A DNA stretch of 64,000 nucleotides from Rhizobium skierniewicense (GTDB taxonomy: Bacteria > Pseudomonadota > Alphaproteobacteria > Rhizobiales > Rhizobiaceae). How positions within the stretch are numbered: the stretch's first letter is position 1; every line of letters begins with the position of its first letter. Position numbers and translations under genes: made by a program. Under the pieces are notes generated by a model. It saw nothing but the letters and a program-made list of their open reading frames with translations, ran no database searches and had not been told where the DNA came from. Shown here piece after piece: positions 16,776-26,201 of this stretch. The DNA lies in contig NZ_JACIDV010000011.1 in NCBI RefSeq assembly GCF_014196515.1, forward strand, positions 1 to 64,000, read 5' to 3'.

Positions 16776-17972
16776 TTGAACATCGTAAACGGCAGTTCGG
16801 CATATAAGGCTCAACGCTGCCTGGCTGCCGCTTTTCTTTTGGCACTTACCGGCTGCGTTTCGGCGGTATCGGAAGACAAGGATGCGTCGGTGGGCGTGGC
16901 GCCAGCCGTTGCCGCAGCTCCCCCCGGCGCACCCACGACGGAACAGGCTCAGCTCGCTGCAAATCAACACGCTGTTCCCGGTTATGTGGACCCGGCCATG
17001 GTTTCCGGCAACGGAGCCCAGGCGCCGTCGCCTGTTGCAGCCACTGCGCAGGCGCCGGGCACGCCCCAGGTTTATGGGCAAGCGCCACAGATGTCTGGCC
17101 TTGCGACACAGCCGACCGGTATTTCTGCGAGCTCACTGAGCATCTATGCGAGCTCCGCTTCCCCTGTGATACCCGCAGCAGGCTCTTCAACAGAAAACAT
17201 TCCAGCCTACTCGGCGTCGCCCAAAGTCGCGCCGGCTTTCAACAGCGTCTATTCGACACCTGAGGGCGCGCAGCCGCCGCAGGCCGGTCCGGCTCCCGTG
17301 CCACAAGAAAACTCCGCAGTCGCGCCGATGCCCAATACCGCACCGAAGATGGCTGCGCAAACCGAACCTGTCAGCGGCAAGCTTCCCGCCGATCCGTCAG
17401 GTGTGCCGATTGCAGCGTTTTTTGCCAGCGCCGCCAACAAGCGTAGTGTAGGCACGTCCGAGGGCCTCACCCAGATCGCTGCCTTGCCTGCGCCTGCTCA
17501 AGCCGGTATCGCATTGGCCGGTCGCTCGACGATGAGTGATGCATTCGACGATAGCCATGCCGAGGACGACGACAAGCCTGCTGGCCTGATGAAGCTTGCC
17601 TCGCTTTCCGGTCTCAGCCGCGTGGCGCCCAACGGGCTGCTCCTCCAAACGGAACAGGTCAATGTCGGCTGCTTCAAACCCGAGATGATCCGTCGCATCA
17701 AGGAAGTGGAAGCCCATTACGGGCGGCGTGCAATGGTCACGTCCGGTTACCGTTCGCCAAAAGCAACGACCCAAGGGTCAAAGCACTATACGTGCGATGC
17801 GGCGGACATTCAGGTCACCGGCGTTTCCAAATGGGAGTTGGCCAATTATCTTCGCTCCATTCCAGATCGTGGTGGCGTTGGCACCTATTGCCATACCGAA
17901 TCCGTTCACATGGATTTGGGGGAGCCGCGTGACTGGAACTGGCGTTGCCGCCGTACGTCCAAAAGCCTCTGA
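16776..17972 (+). CDS. Lipoprotein with C-terminal M15-type (YcbK/DUF882-like) peptidase domain
   Basis: From a TTG at 16776 (GGAGG seven bases before) it has 398 residues. The N-terminus is a lipoprotein signal with lipobox LALTGC. About 230 residues of low-complexity Ala/Pro/Ser-rich linker follow and probably span the periplasm. The last about 110 residues form a peptidase M15 domain (VTSGYRSP, SKHYTCDAADIQV, ESVHMDLG). The metal ligands would be His in SKHYTCDAAD, Asp in that segment and His in SVHMD. It should cut or bind peptidoglycan. A GTG at 16704 is also in frame but would put 24 residues before the signal. Confidence 0.75.
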   Translation: MNIVNGSSAYKAQRCLAAAFLLALTGCVSAVSEDKDASVGVAPAVAAAPPGAPTTEQAQLAANQHAVPGYVDPAMVSGNGAQAPSPVAATAQAPGTPQVYGQAPQMSGLATQPTGISASSLSIYASSASPVIPAAGSSTENIPAYSASPKVAPAFNSVYSTPEGAQPPQAGPAPVPQENSAVAPMPNTAPKMAAQTEPVSGKLPADPSGVPIAAFFASAANKRSVGTSEGLTQIAALPAPAQAGIALAGRSTMSDAFDDSHAEDDDKPAGLMKLASLSGLSRVAPNGLLLQTEQVNVGCFKPEMIRRIKEVEAHYGRRAMVTSGYRSPKATTQGSKHYTCDAADIQVTGVSKWELANYLRSIPDRGGVGTYCHTESVHMDLGEPRDWNWRCRRTSKSL

Positions 17973-18256
17973 TCTCGCGTCGACTCCCAAAAAGTTTTCT
18001 GCCTTATGATCGGCATGGACATTCGACGACACGACACAAAATGTCGGCTTTCCGAGTGTGTCCGGGTGTCAGCGGCGAACGACAGGCAGGCATGTCACCG
18101 TGATTTCACGGCGTCTCAGCCGTCGTGCTGTTGTTCTCGACGTCATCAAACTATAGATGCGACTTGGGCTCATCTGCCGATAAACAACGTCGCGCCACGG
18201 ATCTGCGTTGCATATCTCGATTATAGAAGAGAGCATGAGGGTTTTTCATTGAAAAG

Positions 18257-18332
18257 TGGTGAGAGGCGTGGGACTCGAACCCACGACCCGCGCATTAAAA
18301 GTGCGCTGCTCTACCAGCTGAGCTAGCCTCTC
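18257..18332 (-). tRNA. tRNA-Lys (anticodon TTT)
   Basis: On the minus strand the acceptor stem GAGAGGC/GCCTCTC, D arm GCTCAGCTGGTAGAGC, anticodon stem GCGCA/TGCGC around CTTTTAA, and T arm GTGGG-TTCGAGT-CCCAC fold into a standard cloverleaf. The anticodon is TTT, and discriminator A plus CCA are encoded. It is 76 bases long including CCA. Confidence 0.96.
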
Positions 18333-18569
18333 TCACCATTCTCATGACACGCATTTCGACGCCTTATCGGCAGAATTGCGCCCGTTCCAATTGGCGGCGA
18401 AGCGCCCGTCGGAAGTGGGCGGAACATAGGGAGGGGCAGGTCTGCGGTCAACCCATAAAAACCGGAATATTCCGCGTCACCGCGTTTTTTTGTCACGGGC
18501 GCAAAAAGGTGATTGGTCGTAAGGGGTTGGCGGGGTTACAAGCACGTGGAAATGTAGCGGAGCTTCTCC

Positions 18570-19316
18570 TTGTCCATCGCCGATATCTCCCTGTTTACAG
18601 CGCTTCTGGCCGGCGCACTTTCGTTTTTGTCGCCCTGCGTGTTGCCGCTGGTGCCGCCTTACCTCTGTTATATGGCTGGTATCTCAGTGGAGCAGTTTCG
18701 CGATGAGCGTTACGAAGCGAAGCCGCAGATGCGAAAAGCCGTCATGCTGGCGGCGCTATTTTTTACACTCGGATTCGCCACCGTGTTCGTGGCGCTCGGG
18801 GCGGGTGCGTCAAGTATCGGCATGGTGCTACGGCAAAACCTCGATGTTCTGGCCAAGATCGGTGGCTTCATCATCATTGTGATGGGCCTGAATTTTCTCG
18901 GCGTTTTTCGCATTGGCCTGTTTTCTCGTGAGGCGCGGTTTCAGGGCGGCGGTAAGCCTGCAACGCTTTCTGGCGCCTATATCATGGGCCTTGCTTTCGC
19001 GTTCGGCTGGACGCCCTGCATCGGGCCGGTCCTGGGAGCGATCCTGGGTGTCGCGGCAGCGAAGGATACGGTTGGTGATGGGGCGATGCTGCTTGCCGTG
19101 TATTCGGCGGGCCTTGCCATTCCGTTCTGGATCGCCGCTGCCTTTTCCGGAAACTTCATGCGGTTTCTTGTGCGCTTTCGCCGGCATCTTGGTGTCGTTG
19201 AAAAAGCGATGGGCGTGTTTCTCGTTCTGACCGGCATAGCGTTCATGTCGGGTTTCATCACCAATGTGGCGATCTGGTTTCAGGAAAGCTTTCCAATCCT
19301 GATGCAAATCGGCTAA
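18570..19316 (+). CDS. ccdA: CcdA family cytochrome c biogenesis / thiol-disulfide transporter
   Basis: The 248-residue protein has six predicted membrane helices. The two conserved reactive cysteines sit in FLSPCVLPLVPPY (helix 1) and GWTPCIGPVLGAIL (helix 4). CcdA passes electrons from cytoplasmic thioredoxin across the inner membrane to periplasmic thiol proteins, including those needed for cytochrome c maturation. The start is a TTG after CGGAG. The AEC transporter gene follows 34 bases later on the same strand. Confidence 0.92.
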   Translation: MSIADISLFTALLAGALSFLSPCVLPLVPPYLCYMAGISVEQFRDERYEAKPQMRKAVMLAALFFTLGFATVFVALGAGASSIGMVLRQNLDVLAKIGGFIIIVMGLNFLGVFRIGLFSREARFQGGGKPATLSGAYIMGLAFAFGWTPCIGPVLGAILGVAAAKDTVGDGAMLLAVYSAGLAIPFWIAAAFSGNFMRFLVRFRRHLGVVEKAMGVFLVLTGIAFMSGFITNVAIWFQESFPILMQIG

Positions 19317-19350
19317 ATCCGCTCGGGTATTATCGACGGCGAGGGGAGCC

Positions 19351-20295
19351 ATGGCCGACATCGCCGGATTGCTATTTCCTTTTTTCGGGTTGATCTTCAT
19401 CGGCTATGTGGCCGGGCGGGTGACGAAACAGCCCGCCGAAGCTCTTGGTTGGCTGAACACATTCATCATCTACGCTGCCTTGCCTGCGCTGTTTTTCAAA
19501 CTGGTTGCGAAAACCCCGATCGATCAACTGGCACGTATGGATTTTGTGGGCCTCAGTCTTCTGGGGACCTACAGCATCTTCGCTCTGCTGTTTGTGATCG
19601 GCTATGTCATCCGTCGCAACAGTCTGGCTGATTCCACCATTCAGAGCTTCGCGGGAAGTTACGGCAACATCGGCTATATGGGGCCGGGACTGGCGCTGCT
19701 CGCCTTCGGTGACCGTGCGGCGGTGCCGGTGGCGTTGATCGTCTGTCTGGAAAACGCCACGCACTTCATCACCGCTCCCGCGCTCATGGCATTGGCCGGT
19801 GGGGACAAGCGTTCACCGCTGAAACTGGCGGGTGATGTGACGAAGAAGGTGCTGACGCATCCCTTTATTCTGTCGGTCATCGGTGGTTTTCTGGTGGCCT
19901 TGATGTCTTGGCAACCGCCGCAGCCGGTTCAGCAACTGGTGGATTATCTGGCGCAATCAGCTGCACCCTGTGCACTTTTTTCCATGGGCGTCACGCTGGC
20001 GCTGCGGCCATTGAAGCGCGTACCCGTCGAGATCAGCTATATCGTTCCAGCCAAGCTCATTCTGCACCCGCTGCTGGCCTATATCATTCTATCGTCATTC
20101 GGCTCGTTCGATCCGGTGTGGATATCGACGGCCGTCCTGCTTGCGGCGCTGCCAACGGCAACCAATGTTTTCGTCATTGGCCAGCAATATGAGGTCTGGC
20201 AGGAGCGCGCATCTGCGACCATTCTGATTTCGACCGTGCTTTCGGTTTTCTCTGTCTCGCTGGTGCTTTATGTCATTCGCGCCATGAGCCTCTGA
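19351..20295 (+). CDS. AEC (auxin efflux carrier) family transporter
   Basis: The 314-residue membrane protein has about ten helices. It has the family start LLFPFFGLIFIGYVAGR, the GSYGNIGYMGPGLAL segment and the repeat in the second half (AAPCALFSMGVTLALR). AEC proteins export organic acids or similar anions; the substrate here is unknown. The ATG has GAGGGGAGCC in front. Its 3' end overlaps the convergent UbiH gene by 23 bases. Confidence 0.88.
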   Translation: MADIAGLLFPFFGLIFIGYVAGRVTKQPAEALGWLNTFIIYAALPALFFKLVAKTPIDQLARMDFVGLSLLGTYSIFALLFVIGYVIRRNSLADSTIQSFAGSYGNIGYMGPGLALLAFGDRAAVPVALIVCLENATHFITAPALMALAGGDKRSPLKLAGDVTKKVLTHPFILSVIGGFLVALMSWQPPQPVQQLVDYLAQSAAPCALFSMGVTLALRPLKRVPVEISYIVPAKLILHPLLAYIILSSFGSFDPVWISTAVLLAALPTATNVFVIGQQYEVWQERASATILISTVLSVFSVSLVLYVIRAMSL

Positions 20296-21487
20296 GGCTG
20301 CCGGCAAGAAGCGAGGGCAGTGCTTTCAGTCCACGCCCCGGCTCGATGCCCTCGCGCATGACGAGACTGCGCAAGGGAGCCACGCTCGACAAGACATGGA
20401 GGCCTGCGGCACGCGCTACCTGCATCGGCAGGAACCCGGAAAGAAGCGAGCGGTTGAGAAGATCCACGCTCAGGGTGCGGCTGACGACATCGGCACGGCG
20501 GCGGCGGTCGAATTTTGCACCGGCATCTGAAGGGATTGGCCCACCCGTCAGCGTGCCCAAGAGCTCCGTCAGAACGATCACGTCACGCAGGCTCAAATTC
20601 AGACCCTGCGCCCCGATGGGAGGGAAGCCGTGGCCCGCTTCGCCGATCAGCGCCACGCGCCCCTTGCCGAAGCGGTTTGCCGTCATGCTGGACAGCGGCC
20701 ACGTCTGCACATTGTCCTCGACGGTCACGGAGCCCAGCATCGACTGCATGCGTTTCTCCACGCGCAGGCTCAGCTCTTCCAGCGAGAGGGTCGACAGTGT
20801 CTCCGCCTCCTCCGGCTTCACAACCCACACGAGGCTGGAACGGCTCCCTGTGAGTGGTACCTGGGTGAAAGGCCCAGTTGGTGTGTGAAACTCGGTCGAA
20901 ACATTTCCGTGTGGGCGGGTATGCGAGAAATTCAGGACCATGGCCGTCTGTGGATAAGACCATGAACGGACACCGATGCCGGCAACCTCCCGCACTCTCG
21001 ACTTGCGTCCATCGGCGCCAATCAGGAAACTTGCCGCGATTTGCTCGCCCTGATCAGGGGTGATGGTTACACCGTGCTCGCCGATCTCAATCGTCTCGGC
21101 GACGCCATCGATGAGGGTGATGTTGTTTTCCTCGGACACCGCCGCGCCGAGCACCGTGAGCAGCGCTTCATTCGGCATGTTCCAGCCAAAAGAGGCAAGG
21201 CCAATTTCCGACGAGCGGAAGGCAACGGTTGGCGCCCGCAGAAGCCGGTCGGTGCCATCGATGATCTGCATGGTGGAGAGCTTGGCTGCCGAAGGCTCAA
21301 TTTGAGACCACAGGCCTAAACGGTCGAGAAAGCGGATGGACTGATCCATCAACGCCGTGGTGCGTTTGTCCAATTTGTCGGTTTTCGGCGCGATCAACGC
21401 GACGGTGCGGCCTGAGCGCGCGAGGGCGATGGCGGCGATCTGGCCGGCAAGGCCCGCGCCCACAATAGCGATCTCGACGTTTTTCAT
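20273..21487 (-). CDS. UbiH/UbiF-type FAD-dependent ubiquinone-biosynthesis hydroxylase
   Basis: The 404-residue flavoprotein monooxygenase has an N-terminal dinucleotide fold (IVGAGLAGQIAAIALAR), the middle motif FLIGADGRKSRVR and the FAD-binding motif GEAGHGFPPIGAQGLNLSLRD. It adds a hydroxyl group to a ring carbon during ubiquinone synthesis. Rhizobia use UbiL/UbiM-type variants, so the ring position cannot be told from sequence by eye. There is no close partner gene on this strand. Confidence 0.85.
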   Translation of the reverse strand: MKNVEIAIVGAGLAGQIAAIALARSGRTVALIAPKTDKLDKRTTALMDQSIRFLDRLGLWSQIEPSAAKLSTMQIIDGTDRLLRAPTVAFRSSEIGLASFGWNMPNEALLTVLGAAVSEENNITLIDGVAETIEIGEHGVTITPDQGEQIAASFLIGADGRKSRVREVAGIGVRSWSYPQTAMVLNFSHTRPHGNVSTEFHTPTGPFTQVPLTGSRSSLVWVVKPEEAETLSTLSLEELSLRVEKRMQSMLGSVTVEDNVQTWPLSSMTANRFGKGRVALIGEAGHGFPPIGAQGLNLSLRDVIVLTELLGTLTGGPIPSDAGAKFDRRRRADVVSRTLSVDLLNRSLLSGFLPMQVARAAGLHVLSSVAPLRSLVMREGIEPGRGLKALPSLLAGSLRGSWRE

Positions 21488-21700
21488 CGTTCAATTCCTA
21501 TTCACGCAAAGGGCCACTTCGCAAACATAGGCGTTTGGCTCCGTCAAATCCAGAAGGCAGATGTGTCTCAGGGGCCATGATCCTGATGCAAAATCAATAT
21601 TAGTCCGAGGATAAGCCGTGGGGAATGGTTGCAAACAGTGGTGAATGGTCGCATACGGGAAGGGACGTAGCGGATGAAAAGCGAGGCGCCTGCGCTGATT

Positions 21701-22426
21701 ATGAAGATATTCAACTACAGGCGCGTGCCCTATGCCGAGATAAGGGCCTTTTCGGTCCATATTCTCACCGCCTCCGGTTCCTTTCTGGCCTTTCTGGGTG
21801 TCGTGGCTGCGGCGGAACATCGCTTTGTCGATATGTTCTGGTGGCTGGGTCTGGCTCTAGCCGTCGATGGTATCGATGGACCAATTGCCCGTAAAGTGCG
21901 GGTGAAGGAGGTCCTGCCAAACTGGTCAGGCGATACGCTCGATAATATTATCGATTACGTCACCTACGTGCTGTTACCAGCCTTTGCGCTCTATCAGAGT
22001 GGTATGATTGGCGAGCCGTGGTCATTCGCGGCCGCAGGCATGATCGTCGTTTCCAGTGCGATCTACTACGCCGATATGGGCATGAAGACTGATGAGTATT
22101 TCTTTTCCGGCTTCCCCGTCGTGTGGAACATGGTGGTTTTTACGCTCTTCGTGATCGACGCAAGCGCAACCACAGCGATGATTATCGTGACGATATCCGT
22201 GATCATGACGTTCCTGCCGATCAACTTCCTGCATCCTGTCCGGGTCAAGCGCCTGCGACCGCTGAATATGGCCATATTTCTGGTGTGGTGCGTCTTGAGC
22301 GGATATGCGCTTTTGCTGCACTTCTCCTCACCGGATTGGGTCGTTGCAGGCGTCGTCATCACGGGACTTTATCTTTATTGCATCGGAGGCTTCATGCAGC
22401 TTTTCCCGTCTCTCGGTGGCCGTTAA
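21701..22426 (+). CDS. pcs: Phosphatidylcholine synthase
   Basis: The 241-residue protein from ATG 21701 matches the usual Pcs length. An in-frame ATG at 21674 would add nine residues. The modified CDP-alcohol phosphotransferase motif is present: DGIDGPIARKV, then GDTLDNIIDY. About seven membrane helices follow. Pcs condenses choline directly with CDP-diacylglycerol to make phosphatidylcholine in one step, a pathway of host-associated bacteria such as Agrobacterium, Sinorhizobium and Brucella. The motifs FFSGFPVVWN and FLPINFLHPVRVKRLRPLN are highly typical. Confidence 0.95.
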   Translation: MKIFNYRRVPYAEIRAFSVHILTASGSFLAFLGVVAAAEHRFVDMFWWLGLALAVDGIDGPIARKVRVKEVLPNWSGDTLDNIIDYVTYVLLPAFALYQSGMIGEPWSFAAAGMIVVSSAIYYADMGMKTDEYFFSGFPVVWNMVVFTLFVIDASATTAMIIVTISVIMTFLPINFLHPVRVKRLRPLNMAIFLVWCVLSGYALLLHFSSPDWVVAGVVITGLYLYCIGGFMQLFPSLGGR

Positions 22427-22594
22427 CTTCAGTCGTTCAAAACCTTCGTCTGGACGCTTTTTAGAGTTGTGCACAGCATCAAAACCGGTATCTAGTACCA
22501 ATTAAGGGCACTGCCCAATTTTAGTGCATGATGATCAGTCCAGTCGTTCAACACTTCAAAGAAAGTGCGAGGGTGGGTTGGAAAAGGGGAACAG

Positions 22595-24166
22595 GTGACG
22601 GAATCGGTGACGTCTGGGGTTTTGCCTCTCTTGTCCGTTCGCCAGCTGACCAAGCTGTTTGGAACGTTCGCCGCATGCGATTCTATCGATCTCGATATTG
22701 TGCCCGGTGAAATTCACGCGCTTCTGGGTGAGAATGGCGCGGGCAAATCCACGCTGGTGAAGATGCTGTTCGGTGTGCTGGAGCCATCGGCAGGCGAGAT
22801 CGTCTGGAAGGATGAGGCGGTTCGCATCGGGTCTCCGGGCGAGGCGCGCCGACTCGGCATCGGCATGGTGTTCCAGCACTTCTCCCTGTTTGAGGCGCTG
22901 ACGGTCGCCGAAAACATCGCGTTGTCGCTGGATCCTAAAATTTCACTGAAGGAAATTGCCCGCGAGGCGGAAGCGCTATCCAGGGCCTATGGTCTGCCGC
23001 TCGACCCTTACGCCCATGTCGCCGATCTTTCGGTGGGAGAGCGTCAGCGTATCGAGATCGTGCGCGCGCTGCTGCAAAATCCGCGATTGATCATTCTGGA
23101 CGAACCGACCTCCGTTTTGACGCCACAGGAGGCGGATCGCCTGTTCGAAACGCTGGCGAAGCTGAAGGCCGAGGGGCGTTCTGTTCTTTATATCAGTCAC
23201 CGGCTGGAAGAGGTGCAGCGCATTTGCGACCGCGCGACCGTGCTGCGCCACGGCAAGGTGACGGGTTCCTGCGATCCGCGCAAGGAAACGCCGTCGTCGT
23301 TGGCGCGGATGATGGTGGGCGCGGATGTGGCGAGCATTCAGCGTGCTGATGATGGCGTCATTGGTGACGTGGCTGTCGAGATCGCTGGCCTCTCAGTCTC
23401 AGCCCGCACGCCGTTCGCCGTTTCCCTCAAAGATATTACGATGAAAGTCCGCTCCGGCGAGGTTCTCGCCATCGCCGGGGTTGCCGGAAATGGGCAGGGC
23501 GAGCTGTTCGATGCTCTCTCGGGTGAATATCCTGTGGCCCACAACGAAGCGATTTTCCTGCGCGGAAAGCCGGTGGGGCGCACTAATATCAATGGCCGTC
23601 GATTGCTGGGGGCCGGTTTTGTGCCCGAAGAACGCCATGGCCATGCGGCTGTGCCAACCATGACGCTGTCGGACAATCTGCTTCTGGCTCGCTGTCGTTC
23701 CGACCAGAAAGCGTTCCTCAGCGGTGGATTTCTGAAGGTCATCCGCAGTTCCACCATCAAAAATGCGGCCAAGCGCATTTCTACCTCCATGGACGTGCGT
23801 AAAAGCGGTGATGATCCGCTGGCCGGTTCTCTGTCGGGCGGTAATCTGCAAAAATTTATCGTCGGGCGTGAGCTTGATCGCCAGCCATCGGTTCTCGTCG
23901 TCAACCAGCCGACATGGGGTGTGGATGCCGGGGCCGCAAGCCGCATTCGCCAGGCGCTGGTCGATCTCGCCAAGGCCGGTTCGGCTGTTATCGTTATCAG
24001 TCAGGATCTGGATGAAATCTTCGAAGTGGCCTCCAGCATATCCGTCATTTCCGACGGGCGTTTGTCGCAATCCTATCCGGCTGGTGAAATGACACGCGAA
24101 AAGATCGGGCTTTTGATGGGCGGTGTTCACGCAGGACATGCGGAGGCTCGCGCCCATGCGGATTGA
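22595..24166 (+). CDS. BMP-type nucleoside/simple sugar ABC transporter, ATP-binding protein
   Basis: The 523-residue protein joins two ABC domains. The first has Walker A GENGAGKST, signature LSVGERQR and Walker B RLIILDEPT. The second has a degenerate Walker A (GVAGNGQGELF), signature SLSGGNLQKF and WGVDAG in place of Walker B, as is normal for the YufO/RbsA type. The GTG at 22595 has GGGGAACAG in front. The gene overlaps the first permease gene by 11 bases and heads a four-gene import operon. Confidence 0.9.
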   Translation: MTESVTSGVLPLLSVRQLTKLFGTFAACDSIDLDIVPGEIHALLGENGAGKSTLVKMLFGVLEPSAGEIVWKDEAVRIGSPGEARRLGIGMVFQHFSLFEALTVAENIALSLDPKISLKEIAREAEALSRAYGLPLDPYAHVADLSVGERQRIEIVRALLQNPRLIILDEPTSVLTPQEADRLFETLAKLKAEGRSVLYISHRLEEVQRICDRATVLRHGKVTGSCDPRKETPSSLARMMVGADVASIQRADDGVIGDVAVEIAGLSVSARTPFAVSLKDITMKVRSGEVLAIAGVAGNGQGELFDALSGEYPVAHNEAIFLRGKPVGRTNINGRRLLGAGFVPEERHGHAAVPTMTLSDNLLLARCRSDQKAFLSGGFLKVIRSSTIKNAAKRISTSMDVRKSGDDPLAGSLSGGNLQKFIVGRELDRQPSVLVVNQPTWGVDAGAASRIRQALVDLAKAGSAVIVISQDLDEIFEVASSISVISDGRLSQSYPAGEMTREKIGLLMGGVHAGHAEARAHAD

Positions 24167-25244
24167 ACTCGAAAAACGCACCGGCGTTTCCAACCTCTTC
24201 GCCATGTTGTCGCCTCTCCTGGCGCTTGCGCTGACGCTGGTTTTCGGCGCCATCATGTTTGCGCTTCTGGGGAAGAACCCTTTCAGCGCGCTCTACAGCT
24301 TCTTCATTGATCCGCTTCTGGAAGTCTGGTCGCTGCATGAGCTGGCGATCAAGGCCGCACCGCTGATCCTGATCGCGGTCGGCCTGTCGATCTGCTATCG
24401 CTCGAACAACTGGAATATCGGGGCCGAAGGGCAGTTCACCATCGGCGCCATCACTGGTTCCATCCTGCCGGTTCTCTACCCCCAGTGGCAGTCGCCAATG
24501 ATCCTGCCGCTGATGCTTGTCATGGGTGCTGTCGGTGGTGCGCTATATGCTGGCATTCCCGCGCTCTTGAAGACACGTTTCAACACCAATGAAATTCTGA
24601 CCAGCCTGATGCTCGTCTATGTCGCCCAGCTGCTTCTCGACTGGCTGACGCGGGGCATCTGGCGTGATCCGGCGGGCTATAATTTCCCGCAGACAACGGC
24701 CTTCAACGAAAGCACCGTGCTGCCGGAAATTCTCGAGTCTGGCCGCGCCCACTGGGGCATCGTTTTCGCTATTATCGCTGCCATCGTACTGTGGTTCATG
24801 ATGCGTTTCATGCTCAAGGGGTTTCAAGTGACCGTGCTTGGCCAGTCGCCAAGGGCAGGGCGGTTTGCCGGCTTTTCCTCGCGTGGCATGGTGTGGTTTT
24901 CGTTGCTTCTGTCTGGCGCGCTGGCGGGGCTTGCGGGTATTTCCGAAGTTTCCGGCTCGATCGGGCATTTGCAGCCATCCATTTCGCCCGGCTACGGGTT
25001 CACCGCCATCATCGTCGCATTTCTGGGGCGCCTCAATCCGCTGGGCATCATCGCCTCCGGTTTCGTGCTGGCGCTGACCTATCTCGGCGGCGAGGCGGCA
25101 CAGCTTTCCATTGGTGTGTCCGACAAGGTCACGCGTGTCTTCCAGGGGCTCATGCTGTTCTTCGTTTTGTCCTGCGATACGTTGATCATCTACAGGATCC
25201 GCATCCGTTTCGGGCGTGGTAGCAACTCCGAAGGAGCCGCATGA
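24156..25244 (+). CDS. ABC transporter permease (YufP-like)
   Basis: The 362-residue BPD_transp_2 family protein has about nine to ten membrane helices. Typical stretches are AAPLILIAVGLSICYRSNNWNIGAEGQ and GYGFTAIIVAFLGRLNP. With its partner permease it forms the channel for nucleosides or related compounds. The start is ATG 24156, inside the end of the ATPase gene. Its stop overlaps the next start (ATGA). Confidence 0.9.
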   Translation: MRIELEKRTGVSNLFAMLSPLLALALTLVFGAIMFALLGKNPFSALYSFFIDPLLEVWSLHELAIKAAPLILIAVGLSICYRSNNWNIGAEGQFTIGAITGSILPVLYPQWQSPMILPLMLVMGAVGGALYAGIPALLKTRFNTNEILTSLMLVYVAQLLLDWLTRGIWRDPAGYNFPQTTAFNESTVLPEILESGRAHWGIVFAIIAAIVLWFMMRFMLKGFQVTVLGQSPRAGRFAGFSSRGMVWFSLLLSGALAGLAGISEVSGSIGHLQPSISPGYGFTAIIVAFLGRLNPLGIIASGFVLALTYLGGEAAQLSIGVSDKVTRVFQGLMLFFVLSCDTLIIYRIRIRFGRGSNSEGAA

Positions 25245-26164
25245 TGGATATGTTTCAGGCGATCCTTCTGACCGTCATCACCGCGGCCACACCTCTGGTC
25301 ATCGCTGCACTGGGCGAGCTGGTGACGGAGCGTGCCGGGGTGCTGAACCTCGGTGTCGAGGGCATGATGATCATGGGTGCGGTCTGCGCCTTTGCCGCCG
25401 CCCATTTGACCGGCTCGCCCTATCTCGGGATTGTCGCCGGCATCGCATCCGGTGCCGTCTTCTCGCTGCTGTTCGGTTTCCTGACACTGACGCTGGTCAC
25501 GAACCAGGTGGCGACTGGGCTGGCGCTGACGCTGCTGGGCCTTGGTGTCTCCGGTATGCTGGGTGAAACCTTTGTCGGCCTTCCGGGCGTGAAGCTGCCG
25601 CCTATTGTCTTTCCTGGTCTGTCGGACATTCCGGTCATCGGACCGGCGCTGTTCCGGCAGGATCTGATTTTCTACATGTCGATCGCGCTCGTCATCGGCA
25701 TCGGCTGGTTTCTGTTCAAAAGCCGCACAGGCCTGAAAATCCGCGCCATCGGCGACAATCATGGCTCGGCCCATGCGCTTGGCATCAACGTCATCCGCAC
25801 GCGTTACCTTGCCGTCATGTTCGGCGGTGCCTGCGCGGGCCTGGCCGGGGCGCAGCTTTCGTTGGTCTACACGCCGCAATGGGTGGAAAACATGTCTGCC
25901 GGACGTGGCTGGATTGCACTGGCGCTGGTGGTGTTTGCCTCATGGCGGCCATGGCGGGTTCTGGCGGGTGGATATCTTTTCGGGGCTGTCACCATCGGAC
26001 AGTTGCACGCGCAGGCGCTTGGCATCGGTGTGCCGTCCCAACTTCTTTCAGCAATGCCTTACATAGCGACTATTGTGGTCCTCATCATCATCTCTCATAA
26101 TCGTCGCACAACGCTGATCAACACACCGGCATCGCTCGGCAAACCGTTCGTACCGGATCGCTAA
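25241..26164 (+). CDS. ABC transporter permease (YufQ-like)
   Basis: The 307-residue BPD_transp_2 protein shows the partner-permease motifs AATPLVIAALGELVTERAGVLNLGVEGMM, IRAIGDNHGSAHALGI and SAGRGWIALALVVFASW. About eight helices are expected. The ATG overlaps the previous stop by four bases. The gene for the binding protein begins 38 bases after its stop. Confidence 0.9.
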   Translation: MMDMFQAILLTVITAATPLVIAALGELVTERAGVLNLGVEGMMIMGAVCAFAAAHLTGSPYLGIVAGIASGAVFSLLFGFLTLTLVTNQVATGLALTLLGLGVSGMLGETFVGLPGVKLPPIVFPGLSDIPVIGPALFRQDLIFYMSIALVIGIGWFLFKSRTGLKIRAIGDNHGSAHALGINVIRTRYLAVMFGGACAGLAGAQLSLVYTPQWVENMSAGRGWIALALVVFASWRPWRVLAGGYLFGAVTIGQLHAQALGIGVPSQLLSAMPYIATIVVLIIISHNRRTTLINTPASLGKPFVPDR

Positions 26165-26201
26165 AAAAACAGGTTCAAAGACTAACCAAGCAGGGGTAAA
26201 C

